Origin: an uncultured Acidimicrobiales bacterium | GTDB taxonomy: Bacteria; Actinomycetota; Acidimicrobiia; Acidimicrobiales; SHLQ01 | DNA length: 64,000 nucleotides | Direction: 5' to 3' | NCBI GenBank assembly: GCA_938023735.1 | Contig: CALJDK010000036.1 | Span: forward strand, 1 to 64,000 | Shown: positions 16,584 to 25,624 of the stretch, piece by piece | Position numbering within the stretch: position 1 is the stretch's first letter | Layout: each line of letters begins with the position of its first letter | The notes under the pieces: generated by a model | Database searches by the model: none | What the model was told of the DNA's origin: nothing | Seen by the model: only the letters and a program-made list of their open reading frames with translations | Position numbers and translations under genes: made by a program

Positions 16584-16623
16584 ACGGCGTCGCGAGAGGG
16601 CTTATTCCTCGCGACGGTTGCGG

Positions 16624-17346
16624 TTAGCCGGAGAGTGCTCCGAGAAGCCCACCGGAGCCACCGCCACCAGCTGGAGTGGGGCGACCCTCGGACGGCTGCA
16701 CAAGAATGAACCCCTGTCCTTGGAAATCCATCTGGAACGTTTCGCCAGAACCACCGCGCGCCATCGACTTGATGCCGCCGGTGGTATCGGTCTTGAGGTT
16801 CATCTGTACGCCCGAGCTCCACATGACTACGGCCTGCGGATCGCCGAAGGTGTTGCCGCCAGCTACGTCGAGCATGACCGGGGGCCCGTCGGTGGTGATA
16901 GCCACGTAGCCGCTTCCGCTGAGGGTGACGTTGAAGAGTCCGCCAGCCATGGCACCGGCCATGCCGCCGCCCAAGCTTTTGATGTCCCACTCGATACTGC
17001 TGGAGAAGGCGAGCACGTTGTCGCCGTTCACCGAGATCTGATCGTTTTCGAGGTACAGGACCTGGATATCATGGGCTTCGTTGGCGAAGAACACCTCGCC
17101 CTGGCCATCGACATGCATCATGTTGACGCCTTCGCCGGTGGTTACCTTCTTGAGCAGTTTGCCCATGCCGCCTGAACCCTTGTTTTCGAAGGTCACTGCG
17201 CCTTGGTAGGCCACCATCGACCCGGTTGCGGCTTCGACCGGACCGTGGGCCAGAGAAACACGCAGCAGCTTCTTGTTCTGCAATTGAAACTGCTGTTCAC
17301 CTGCAGGAATCTCTCCGTATTGAGCAAGTTCGCTGTGGATTGGCAT
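16624..17346 (-). CDS. AIM24 family protein
   Basis: The 240-residue product matches the AIM24 (DUF124/TIGR00266) family, a beta-sandwich protein whose mitochondrial relative is needed for cristae organisation; the bacterial function is not established. Characteristic parts are the N-terminal LLRVSLAHGPVEAATGSMVAYQG, the glycine-rich turn preceding LFNVTLSGSGYVAI, and the VMWSSGVQMNLKT strand region. A glycine-rich tail ends it. No signal or membrane segment is evident. A GGAG-type ribosome site precedes the ATG. It lies 83 nt downstream of the giant ATPase gene on the same strand, consistent with a shared membrane-stress role (inference). Confidence 0.85.
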   Translation of the reverse strand: MPIHSELAQYGEIPAGEQQFQLQNKKLLRVSLAHGPVEAATGSMVAYQGAVTFENKGSGGMGKLLKKVTTGEGVNMMHVDGQGEVFFANEAHDIQVLYLENDQISVNGDNVLAFSSSIEWDIKSLGGGMAGAMAGGLFNVTLSGSGYVAITTDGPPVMLDVAGGNTFGDPQAVVMWSSGVQMNLKTDTTGGIKSMARGGSGETFQMDFQGQGFILVQPSEGRPTPAGGGGSGGLLGALSG

Positions 17347-17429
17347 GTTCGTCTCCGCTCTCCGCCACCCGGCGTGGCGACTATCCGTACCTTAATCGGC
17401 ACGTGCCGCCCGGCGCTCGAAGCCGCTCG

Positions 17430-20400
17430 TTAATCGGCAGGAGATTGGGGTGGAGGAGATGAGGGTGGAGGAGGAGGTGGTGGAGGCGGTGAGTCGTTCG
17501 ATCCCTTGGCTGGGCGCCGATTGCTCGTTCGTTCGCGGTAGATCGCCTGGCGGGCGGCCCGGCTTACCTCGTCGGCTTTGATGAGCTGACGAAGAGTTTC
17601 GTCGAACAGCGCCATTGCTTCGGCCGCATCGGGGCCGCGGTTCTCACTCAGCACACGGAGTTGCTCGCTGATACCGCTCACCGCTCCGGCCACCCGAACC
17701 ATCGGATCATCGTCGGAGCCACCCATCAGCTTCACCCGACGGAACGAGTTCTTGATTTCGTCCCAGCGTTCGGTGTCGTCGTCGCTGAGTACGCCACGAA
17801 GTTCGCGCAGCTTGAGCAGGTTGGCTTCGGCGCCGGTGGTGAGGGTTTGGGCTTCGCCGACGTAGTGATCGTCGAGCAGCGCCTCGAGCTCGTCGTCGTT
17901 CATAACCGGCAGCACTTTTTCCGCCAACCGGTTCATGTTTCGATACGAACCCTGCAGCTGGAAGCGTGGTTCGGTGCGGAACTCGTCCTCCTGCGATGCC
18001 GAGCTGATGTAGGTCTGATTAACCGCCAGCAACACTTGCTGCACCTGGATAAGTCGTCGGAACGTGGCGACGAGCTCGTCGATCTCGACGGCCGAGTAGG
18101 GGTGGGTGAGGTCGTCAGGCGACACCGCATCGCCCTGCGCCATAGCGATGAGCTTGAGGGTGTCGGCGGGGTCACGGGTAGTGAGTGCCGCAAGAACGGG
18201 GTTCGAGGTGAGCGAGTTCTCGAGGTAGCTCAACGCGAATTGCTGATCATTTCCGGTGAGCACATCGCCAAGGTTGTAGGTATCGGCACGGTTGGCGAGC
18301 ATGTCGGGAATCTGGAACCGCTCGCCCGACTCGGTGTAGGGGTTACCGGCCATCACCACGGCGAAGCGCTTGCCGCGAAGGTCATAGGTTCGGGTGCGTC
18401 CGTTCCACACACCCTCCATGCGGCGCTGTGCATCGGACATCGAGATGAACTTCTGTAAAAGCTCGGGGTTCGTGTGCTGAATATCGTCGAGGTAGAGCAG
18501 CACGTTGCTGCCCATCTCCAACGCGAAGTTGATCTTGTCGACCTCTTGCGCCGCCGTGGCGTTGGGAGCCTCGGACGGGTCGAGCGAGTCAACACCGTGG
18601 CCGAGCGCCGGGCCGTTGACTTTCACAAACACCATGCCCAACCGGTTGGCCACGTATTCCATGAGCGTGGTCTTGCCGTAGCCAGGCGGCGAGATGAGCA
18701 GCAGCAGACCCATCTGGTCGGTGCGGCCGCCTTCGATGGTGCCGAGCTGCTTGGCCAGGTTGTCGCCGATGAAGGGCAGGTAGACCTGATCGATCAGCTG
18801 GTTGCGCACGAACGCGCTCATCACCTTGGGAGTGAACTCGTCGAGGCGAAGCCGGTGTCGGGTATTGGCGAGGAGCTCGTGGCGGGCCGCTTGGTAGGCC
18901 CGGAAACCGGGCACCACAGTGCGGCGGAAGACGTCGCCTTCGGCCAGCAGTTGGTCGTACCGGAATGACAGCGTCTGGTTGACGATGCGACCGTGCTGGC
19001 TCAGCAGGCCGTCTACCTCGCAGCGAAGATCGACGGCGCCGGCTTGATGAGGAAGGTCGCCGGCGACGAGCAGCGCTACCGCCTCGGGAACGTAGGGAAG
19101 AGCCTCGGGTTGCTGGGCCTCGGCAAAGGCGGTGAACCAGGCGGCGAGCAGCCGAGCCCTGTCGCTCAGGCTCTCGAGTTCGGCGAGCGAGCTACCGACC
19201 GTGTCGTGATGCAGCGCCAGTGCGTCGCGAAGGTTTGACGCAGCGCTGCTCACTACGAAGGCCAGCGGCTCTTCGGCAAGTTCTTCGAACAGATATGCGG
19301 CAACCGCAACCAGGTCGCCGTCGACACCGAGCGCGTCGACCACTGCGGGATTCTGTTCAGCAAACACGGTGATGCGCTCGGTAAGGGCGCTGATGAAGTC
19401 GGCGATGGCTGGTGATTTTGCAAAGGTCGAACGAAGTCGACCCAGGCTCTTGCCACTGGCCAACAACTTTCGTTGATCATCGTCGTCGACGCCGTGGGCC
19501 CAGAACACCTGCGCCATGGCCCGGGTGTGAGGCTCAAAGCGAAGCAGCGCTACTTCGTCCCATCGGTTCACCAGCACTCCGAGGATGAGCGCGGCGTCGT
19601 GGTCGTGCACACCACGGTCGTAGCCCTCGTCGACCCGACCCTCGGCCGCTGATCGAACAAGTGCTTCGAGACCAGTTGGCGAACCAGCGGCCGCACGCAG
19701 CTCGGCCATGGAGATCTCGCCTTCGCCATCTGCTGCGTTAGCAAGCAGCGCGGTGGCAAGAAACTCGATGCGACTGAAATCGCTTCGCTCGGAAACCAGG
19801 CTTTGGTCCCAGAATGGTCGAAGCGCATCGAGGTTGTAGTCGTCGACCCCGGCACCGGCGAGCGCTTCGGCCGAAACAACTTCCCGGAAGTCGGTTCCCG
19901 TGATCACCACATGGAGTTGGCCATCGATAACGGCAGTGGTCAGCTCGAGTCGCTGCGAATCGACACTGAACCGGTGGCGGCCCAGACGAATGACCTGACC
20001 GCCATCTTCGAAGATGTCGGTGCGGTCGCGAAGTGATCGGGCGGCTTCTTCTTTGGCGGTTTCAAGGGTTCGCAGTACTTCGTCGGCGCGTACCTGCTCG
20101 TCGAGACCGCGCAGGTCCTCGGCAATCGAACGCACCTTGGCGACCAGCGGATCGCTCACAAAGAAGGCATTGATTTCGTCCGGTGATTCGAAGCCCTCGA
20201 TCCGCCGGTTCAGGCTGACGAGAATTCGGTCGGACGCATCGACTAGTCGACGGGCGGCGCGCTGACGGTCGTCGATAAGCGACTGCTTGCGCGACGAGAA
20301 CGCCTCGTAGATATCTTCCCGTTTGGTGGCGATCTGTTCGAGATAGTCGTCGGATTCACCGAACCGGCTCTCGAGATTCTCCAGCTGCACGAGCAGAGTT

Positions 20401-22661
20401 CCAAGAGCTGCGTCGGCCCGTTCGGGAGTGGTGGATCGAGAAAGTTCGGCGGTAACCGATTGCGAGAAGAGCCCAAACTCAACGCCAAACGCTGCGCTGC
20501 TTTCCGCATCGTTGAGCGTGCGGCGCTGGTTCTCGGCGACCGCTCGGGTGCGGTTGAGTGAGCCCATCACATCGGACACTCGTTCGAAGATGCTGGTTCG
20601 GACGGTGGCGTCGTCGATATCGAGACCGCCGACCACCTCGGTGAGCAGATCGAGACCGCCGCCGATGTCGTCAAGCGACTCGAGGTGCGGTTGCAGGTCG
20701 GTGACCTTCTCAGTCGACTCGATCGTGGTGGTTAGTGCGGCAACATCGGTGTGGAACCCTTCGAACGCTGCATCGTCGGCGAGGAACTCGACCGCCTGAC
20801 CCGACTGGCTGTCGAACGCCTCGGTCAGCGTGCTGTCGAGCTCGTCGAGCGCAGCATTGTCTACATAGCGAACATCGCGCAGCGTGAGTACATGACCCTG
20901 CTGGCGACGAAGTTGCTGGAGGGCGTCGACAAACTCTCGCGTGCTGCTGGGACGCTTGGCACGAAGTCCGTCGACCAACGTGTTGATCTCGGCACGCGAC
21001 TCGTCGACCACATCGATGGCGGTTGCCTTGAGCGACTCGGCCTTATCGAACTCGTCGATGATGAGCTCGGAGGTGGCACGGATCTCGCCGAGTGGTTCGG
21101 CGAGGTCGCCGGCCTTGTCGTCGGCGAGCCAGGGGTGCGCATCGAGCACCCGGACGGTGGTGGTGGACAGGGCTTCAAACACCGCTGCCGACGGCTCGAC
21201 GTCGGCGACGAGGCGTTTGATGTTGAGCGACTCACTTACGCCGCGCACAGCTTCGGCGTTGCCGATGCGCTCGAGAAATCCGTCGCCCAACGGCTGCCGG
21301 GCGTGAAAGTCGTCGCTGACAAACGGCGTGGCCCAGATCTGCATGGGGTGCACCCGCGTGGGTTCGCCGTCGTCGCGGAACACCACCAGCGTTCCGTCCT
21401 CGAAGATGCTGTAGCCGTGGCAGTTGAGAGGCGGGGCGACCTCGCGACGGATGAGGTTGTAGCTCAACAGGATGGTGCGGCCCTCGGAGCGTTGATGAAA
21501 CGCGTACAGCACATCCTCGCCGTTCGGCGACCTGCGCTCGGCCTTGAACTCCATCGACGAGGTATCGAGGTCGAACACCTTCGTGTCGCCTTCGCGCAAG
21601 TAGTAGCCGCCGGGAAAGATCAACCCGTGGTCTTCGGGCAGGATCTGGCAGGACTGCCCGATCGCGTCCACTCGAAGAGCGGTGCGGTTGAACAGATTGA
21701 CGACGAAGTACCGGTCGTGGTCTTCCAGATACGGCCGCACCTTCAACAGGACGAGGTCGCCGACCACGGCGTAGTCGATAGATGTGTCGTCGACCGATTG
21801 GTCGGCATTGTCCACCGACTCGGTGAGAACCACGGCACCGGTTTCGGTGTTGTCTTCGAGGCGAAGTTCGAGTTTCCCGTTCTCGGGATACACAAACACG
21901 CTGTCGGCGATGTTTACGTGCGGCTCGGGACCACCCGAGTGGTTTGCCCTGGTGCTGGCAACCCATTCAAACCCGAACTGCGGCGGGTAGCCGTGGTCGC
22001 GTTCGCCACGGTTGTCGAGGTAGCGAGCAGCGCCGTCGGGCGAGACCTCCCAGCGAAACACCCGGATATCGCTAATCGAGTTACCGATCTGAAACGCGGC
22101 GAGCAACCGACCTTCGGTGCGTCGGAGCTGGAGGAGCTTGTTGTCTTTGTAGTAGCGGGTGAGCTCGGCGAAATCACTGAGGAACGATGGGTCGTGCAAC
22201 CAGGCGCTGGATGCACCGTCGACGTCCTCGGAGACTGGCGACAGCGAGAAGGCAGTCTCGGCGCCGGCCTCTCCCTGGGCTCCCCTGGCTAGGCGGTGCA
22301 GGCTGAATACATCGTCGATGGTGGTCTCGGACTTCAGCCCCATGAACACGTTGTAGCCAAAGAGCAGCTGGTCGCCGACCGACACGATGTCGCGCGCAAC
22401 ACAGTTGTTTTCGGTACGAATCCGTTCGCTGCCGACCAGCTCGAACCGGCTGGTGCCGAACGTTTCGAGGCGTTCGTCGTTGAGGCGCGATGCTCGACGG
22501 CCCAGCTCGTCTGCGTGTTCGAGCAGGCGTGACCGCAGAAGTTCGTAGGTTCCGGCGCCGGCCGTATCGGCAACGGCGGAGGCCGACTCTGCTGAGCCAG
22601 CAGCAGCAGCAGTGTCGGCGGGCTCAGCGCCGGAGGGAAACTCGGGTTCGGTGGTCGTCAC
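17430..22661 (-). CDS. Giant DUF3686/AAA+ ATPase ('DNA repair ATPase' family)
   Basis: This is a 1743-residue protein starting at a GTG. The first about 600 residues are beta-rich with no recognised motif, followed by long coiled-coil stretches (about 560-920) and a helical region. A C-terminal AAA+ module has Walker A SPPGYGKTT near residue 1325 and Walker B LLYLDDIQ near 1389, then a MoxR-like NRAD-type sensor segment. The end is a run of prolines (about 1715-1735). The layout and size match the family annotated as 'DNA repair ATPase' (DUF3686); the repair role is not demonstrated as far as I know. In this window it follows flotillin by 36 nt and YqiJ before that, so a membrane-remodelling chaperone role is at least as plausible. 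The reading frame is intact throughout. Confidence 0.85.
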   Translation of the reverse strand: MTTTEPEFPSGAEPADTAAAAGSAESASAVADTAGAGTYELLRSRLLEHADELGRRASRLNDERLETFGTSRFELVGSERIRTENNCVARDIVSVGDQLLFGYNVFMGLKSETTIDDVFSLHRLARGAQGEAGAETAFSLSPVSEDVDGASSAWLHDPSFLSDFAELTRYYKDNKLLQLRRTEGRLLAAFQIGNSISDIRVFRWEVSPDGAARYLDNRGERDHGYPPQFGFEWVASTRANHSGGPEPHVNIADSVFVYPENGKLELRLEDNTETGAVVLTESVDNADQSVDDTSIDYAVVGDLVLLKVRPYLEDHDRYFVVNLFNRTALRVDAIGQSCQILPEDHGLIFPGGYYLREGDTKVFDLDTSSMEFKAERRSPNGEDVLYAFHQRSEGRTILLSYNLIRREVAPPLNCHGYSIFEDGTLVVFRDDGEPTRVHPMQIWATPFVSDDFHARQPLGDGFLERIGNAEAVRGVSESLNIKRLVADVEPSAAVFEALSTTTVRVLDAHPWLADDKAGDLAEPLGEIRATSELIIDEFDKAESLKATAIDVVDESRAEINTLVDGLRAKRPSSTREFVDALQQLRRQQGHVLTLRDVRYVDNAALDELDSTLTEAFDSQSGQAVEFLADDAAFEGFHTDVAALTTTIESTEKVTDLQPHLESLDDIGGGLDLLTEVVGGLDIDDATVRTSIFERVSDVMGSLNRTRAVAENQRRTLNDAESSAAFGVEFGLFSQSVTAELSRSTTPERADAALGTLLVQLENLESRFGESDDYLEQIATKREDIYEAFSSRKQSLIDDRQRAARRLVDASDRILVSLNRRIEGFESPDEINAFFVSDPLVAKVRSIAEDLRGLDEQVRADEVLRTLETAKEEAARSLRDRTDIFEDGGQVIRLGRHRFSVDSQRLELTTAVIDGQLHVVITGTDFREVVSAEALAGAGVDDYNLDALRPFWDQSLVSERSDFSRIEFLATALLANAADGEGEISMAELRAAAGSPTGLEALVRSAAEGRVDEGYDRGVHDHDAALILGVLVNRWDEVALLRFEPHTRAMAQVFWAHGVDDDDQRKLLASGKSLGRLRSTFAKSPAIADFISALTERITVFAEQNPAVVDALGVDGDLVAVAAYLFEELAEEPLAFVVSSAASNLRDALALHHDTVGSSLAELESLSDRARLLAAWFTAFAEAQQPEALPYVPEAVALLVAGDLPHQAGAVDLRCEVDGLLSQHGRIVNQTLSFRYDQLLAEGDVFRRTVVPGFRAYQAARHELLANTRHRLRLDEFTPKVMSAFVRNQLIDQVYLPFIGDNLAKQLGTIEGGRTDQMGLLLLISPPGYGKTTLMEYVANRLGMVFVKVNGPALGHGVDSLDPSEAPNATAAQEVDKINFALEMGSNVLLYLDDIQHTNPELLQKFISMSDAQRRMEGVWNGRTRTYDLRGKRFAVVMAGNPYTESGERFQIPDMLANRADTYNLGDVLTGNDQQFALSYLENSLTSNPVLAALTTRDPADTLKLIAMAQGDAVSPDDLTHPYSAVEIDELVATFRRLIQVQQVLLAVNQTYISSASQEDEFRTEPRFQLQGSYRNMNRLAEKVLPVMNDDELEALLDDHYVGEAQTLTTGAEANLLKLRELRGVLSDDDTERWDEIKNSFRRVKLMGGSDDDPMVRVAGAVSGISEQLRVLSENRGPDAAEAMALFDETLRQLIKADEVSRAARQAIYRERTSNRRPAKGSNDSPPPPPPPPPSSPPPQSPAD

Positions 22662-22697
22662 GGGAGCGACTTGTCAGGAGTGCTTGCGGCGGCCCGA

Positions 22698-24734
22698 CTA
22701 GAGGTCTCCGATCGGCAGATCGCCGATTCCTTCTTTGGCGACCGCGTCGATGATGTTGCTCAGCTTGCTCTTCATCTCACCGTCGGAGTTCTTCATAGCC
22801 TGGGCGAGGAACGCCGAGATCGTGAGATCGCGGAGACCCGACCCGCCGAGCCCTGCAGTGAGTTCGGTGAGGTCGGCCACAATGTCTCCGTCGCCATCGA
22901 GGTACTTGCCGAACAGCTTGCTGGTGGTGCCTGAGTTCTCCACAAACGCGTCGACGGACTTGCCGCCGGCAACCGCGCCAACGAGACGATCGACGAAGAT
23001 ATCGGATCCGCCGACAATGTCGATGTCGGCGCTTTCGAGACCAGCTTTGAGTGCGTCGGCCTGGGCGTTGGCGATACCAACCTGGGCTTCGACCTTGGCC
23101 AGGTCGACCTCTTTCTGTGCATCGAGGCGTCGGGTGAACTCTTCGAATTCCTGACCCACACCTTCGAGCTCGCGCATGGCGGCAGCCTTGTCGGTGAGAC
23201 CAGCGGCCTCGCCACGCAGAATCGCTTCGGCGGCGTGCGCTTCGGCCGTACCCATGTCGCGGACCACAGCGGCCTCGGCGGCGCCTTCTTTTTGGGTTGC
23301 GCCAGCGTCAGCTTCACGAACCCGAACCTCGGCCAGACCAACCTTCTCGATGGCGATTGCGTCGGCTTCCTTCACGGTGACCTCGGCGAGTCCCTTGGCG
23401 GCCGCCTCGGCCTGTGCACCTTCGGCTAGGCGAACCATGGCTTTGGCATCGAGGTCGCTGGCTTCAAGATCGGCGCGCGAGATGGTGACTCGCTCGGTGG
23501 CCTTGTGCTGCGCTGCCTTCTCGGCAGCCTCGGCGGCCTTGATGTCTTTGACGAACGCGCCCTCGGCTTCGGCTTCAGCCTCGATGACGGTTGCGTCCCG
23601 GTGACGGTTGGCGTCTTCGACAACACGGAGGGTCTTAATTGCCTCTTCTTCTTCGGCGACCGACTTCTCGACCGATGTCCGCTTGGCCACGATCTCGGCG
23701 ATCTCGGTCTTTTCGAGCTCGAGCCCTTTGGTGGCGCCGACGGTTTCGAGTTCGCGGGCGATGATCTCAAGCTCGCGAGCCTTGGTGATGCGTTCTTCTT
23801 CGACGGCGACAACCCGCAGGCGGTTGCGCTCGGCGACCTCGACTTCGCGCATGAGGTTTTCCTGCTGCACCCCAACGTCTTGTTCGGTAGCGAGGCGTGC
23901 GGTTTCTGCCCGAAGATGTTCTTCGGCTGCAATCTTTGCGGTCTCTGCTTCTTCGCGGGCGCGCACCGTCTGGATCTCACGAGACTGCCGAGCCTCGGCG
24001 TCGGCCTGCTGTCGTTGCAGCTCGAGCACTGCTTCGCGTGTCTCGACGTCCTTCTGCGTGATCTGCTTCTCTTCTTCTCGGGTCGCAACGTTGGTTGCCA
24101 CATGCTCGAGCGCCGTGAGCTCGGTGATCTTACGAATACCCTGGGCGTCGAGGATGTTGGTGTCGTCGAGGCTCGAAAGCGGCGTCTGCTCGAGGTAATC
24201 GATGGCGGCGTCTTCGAGCACATACCCGTTGAGGTCGGTACCAATCACCTCGATGATCTCGTCACGGAACCGGCGACGCTCGGTGTAGAGGTCGATGAAG
24301 TCGAGGCGCTTACCCACAGTTTTGAGCGCCTCAGAGAACTTGGCGGTAAACAACTCTTCGAGCGTTTCCTGCTGGCTGGCCCGGTCGACACCGATGGCCT
24401 GTGCCACCTTGATCACGTCTTCCTCGGCGTTGTTGACCCGCACGAAAAAGTTCACCTTGATGTCGGCCCGAATGTTGTCGCGACAGATCAAACCTTCGGT
24501 GGCGCGACGATCGATCTCGATGGTCTTGACCGAGGTATCCATGATCTCGGCCTTGTGAATCACCGGCAGCACAACGCGGCCAGTAAACGACACCACGACG
24601 TCGTTCATGGTGCTCACCACCAGCGCCTTGCCCTGAGGAACCTTGCGGAACAGGGTGCTGAAGAACGCCGCAATGAGCAGCGCAAGGATCACGAGGACGG
24701 CAATGACGGCACCGATGCCAATGAGAACAGACAT
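22698..24734 (-). CDS. Flotillin/SPFH-domain protein (YqiK-like)
   Basis: The 678-residue protein begins with one N-terminal membrane anchor (about 3-27, VLIGIGAVIAVLVILALLIAAFF). An SPFH/band-7 domain follows (about 35-215), including KALVVSTMNDVVVSFTGRVVLPVIHKAEIMD. A long charged coiled coil (about 215-520) contains the EA-rich repeats typical of flotillins (VAKRTSVEKSVAEEEEAIK, repeated AEA). Flotillins oligomerise into membrane microdomains and bind partner enzymes. The gene follows a YqiJ-like gene, reproducing the yqiJ-yqiK pair of enterobacteria, and precedes the giant ATPase. The 104-nt gap upstream is G-rich on the plus strand. Confidence 0.92.
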   Translation of the reverse strand: MSVLIGIGAVIAVLVILALLIAAFFSTLFRKVPQGKALVVSTMNDVVVSFTGRVVLPVIHKAEIMDTSVKTIEIDRRATEGLICRDNIRADIKVNFFVRVNNAEEDVIKVAQAIGVDRASQQETLEELFTAKFSEALKTVGKRLDFIDLYTERRRFRDEIIEVIGTDLNGYVLEDAAIDYLEQTPLSSLDDTNILDAQGIRKITELTALEHVATNVATREEEKQITQKDVETREAVLELQRQQADAEARQSREIQTVRAREEAETAKIAAEEHLRAETARLATEQDVGVQQENLMREVEVAERNRLRVVAVEEERITKARELEIIARELETVGATKGLELEKTEIAEIVAKRTSVEKSVAEEEEAIKTLRVVEDANRHRDATVIEAEAEAEGAFVKDIKAAEAAEKAAQHKATERVTISRADLEASDLDAKAMVRLAEGAQAEAAAKGLAEVTVKEADAIAIEKVGLAEVRVREADAGATQKEGAAEAAVVRDMGTAEAHAAEAILRGEAAGLTDKAAAMRELEGVGQEFEEFTRRLDAQKEVDLAKVEAQVGIANAQADALKAGLESADIDIVGGSDIFVDRLVGAVAGGKSVDAFVENSGTTSKLFGKYLDGDGDIVADLTELTAGLGGSGLRDLTISAFLAQAMKNSDGEMKSKLSNIIDAVAKEGIGDLPIGDL

Positions 24735-24808
24735 GGGAACTACTCGCTTTCTGTGGGCAATTGCCCGGTGTGGCTCGAAGAGCCTGGTGTGGGGGTTGGG
24801 AAGAGTGT

Positions 24809-24836
24809 GGGGGTTAGGAAGGGGGTAGGGGTTGGG
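24809..24836 (+). other. Potential G-quadruplex between YqiJ-like and flotillin genes
   Basis: On the plus strand, which is the template strand for these genes, four G-tracts (GGGGG, GGGGG, GGGG, GGG) are separated by loops of 7, 2 and 2 nt, and further G-runs lie just upstream (24791-24800). The spacing meets the usual G3+N1-7 rule. A G4 on the template strand could impede polymerase between the two genes and tune flotillin output; no ribosome site is found inside. Confidence 0.5.
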
Positions 24837-24838
24837 AT

Positions 24839-25456
24839 CTAGCCGAGGTCGTCGGTATCGGGGGACACGAGGTAGGTGTCGGCCGAGCTGTCACGGCCGA
24901 AAATGAGGGCCTGATCGCCGGCGGTGAGGTCGTTCTCGACGTTGCAACGAACCTGCACGAGCAGCGTGCCGCCCGCCGGATCGGCCACTTCGGCCTGACC
25001 GAACACGTCGGTGACTTTGAGGGTGGTGATGACACAGAGTTGGCCAGCCAGGTCGCCTCGGCTGCGACCGGCACCGGCGGCGAAGACTTTGCCGACCGGG
25101 CGAGAAACGACACTGGCGGCGAGGACGCCCACCACCAGGGAAACGACGATAACCACCACGCCAACGATGATGAGCAGCGTGTCGTTGCGGTCGCCGATGA
25201 TGCTCATCAGCAGGAAACTGGCGAACCAAGAGAAAAGCGAAACCAGGGTGGCAGTGAGCGCAATCGGTAGCCCGGCAAGCCCAAGGTTGGAGAACAGGTT
25301 GCCACCCATGTCGGCGTCGATCTCGAAGCCGGCCTCGGCGCCAAAGCCAAGAAGCGTCGTGAGCGCAAAGAACAGTAGCGATACTGCCAGAGCCACGGTA
25401 AAGATGACCGTCGGGAATGCAATCGCCACATCGACGAAATCTTCCACGTTCCTCAC
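24839..25456 (-). CDS. YqiJ-like membrane protein with OB-fold
   Basis: This 205-residue protein starts at a GTG preceded by AAGGGAG. It has hydrophobic segments near residues 12-35, 55-80 and 90-115 (LLIIVGVVVIVVSLVVGVLAASVVS), followed by a C-terminal beta-rich domain (about 130-200) resembling the NfeD/YqiJ OB-fold: GDLAGQLCVITTLKVTDVFGQAEV... DQALIFG. YqiJ/NfeD proteins pair with SPFH proteins and sit in the membrane; the flotillin gene directly downstream supports the call. It is the first gene of the block and diverges from the GHMP kinase gene. Confidence 0.82.
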   Translation of the reverse strand: MRNVEDFVDVAIAFPTVIFTVALAVSLLFFALTTLLGFGAEAGFEIDADMGGNLFSNLGLAGLPIALTATLVSLFSWFASFLLMSIIGDRNDTLLIIVGVVVIVVSLVVGVLAASVVSRPVGKVFAAGAGRSRGDLAGQLCVITTLKVTDVFGQAEVADPAGGTLLVQVRCNVENDLTAGDQALIFGRDSSADTYLVSPDTDDLG

Positions 25457-25624
25457 CGCTCCCTTCTCAATCCATTCTTGCGCACCGGCTCACCTTCCTT
25501 CCAACGAATTTCGGGAGGTCAGCGAGTTGGTCCGATCGTGAGAAACTCATGGCAAGCCATGCGCATCGTCCCGCCAACGGGACCAGACCGGTCTGTTCCT
25601 CATCGGCAAGAAAGCCTCAAACTC

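Noticed and set aside
17430-22661. 513-residue plus-strand ORF (20751-22292) inside the giant ATPase region
   Set aside because: Shadow of the minus-strand gene; high-GC third positions create long antisense frames, and no motif is visible.
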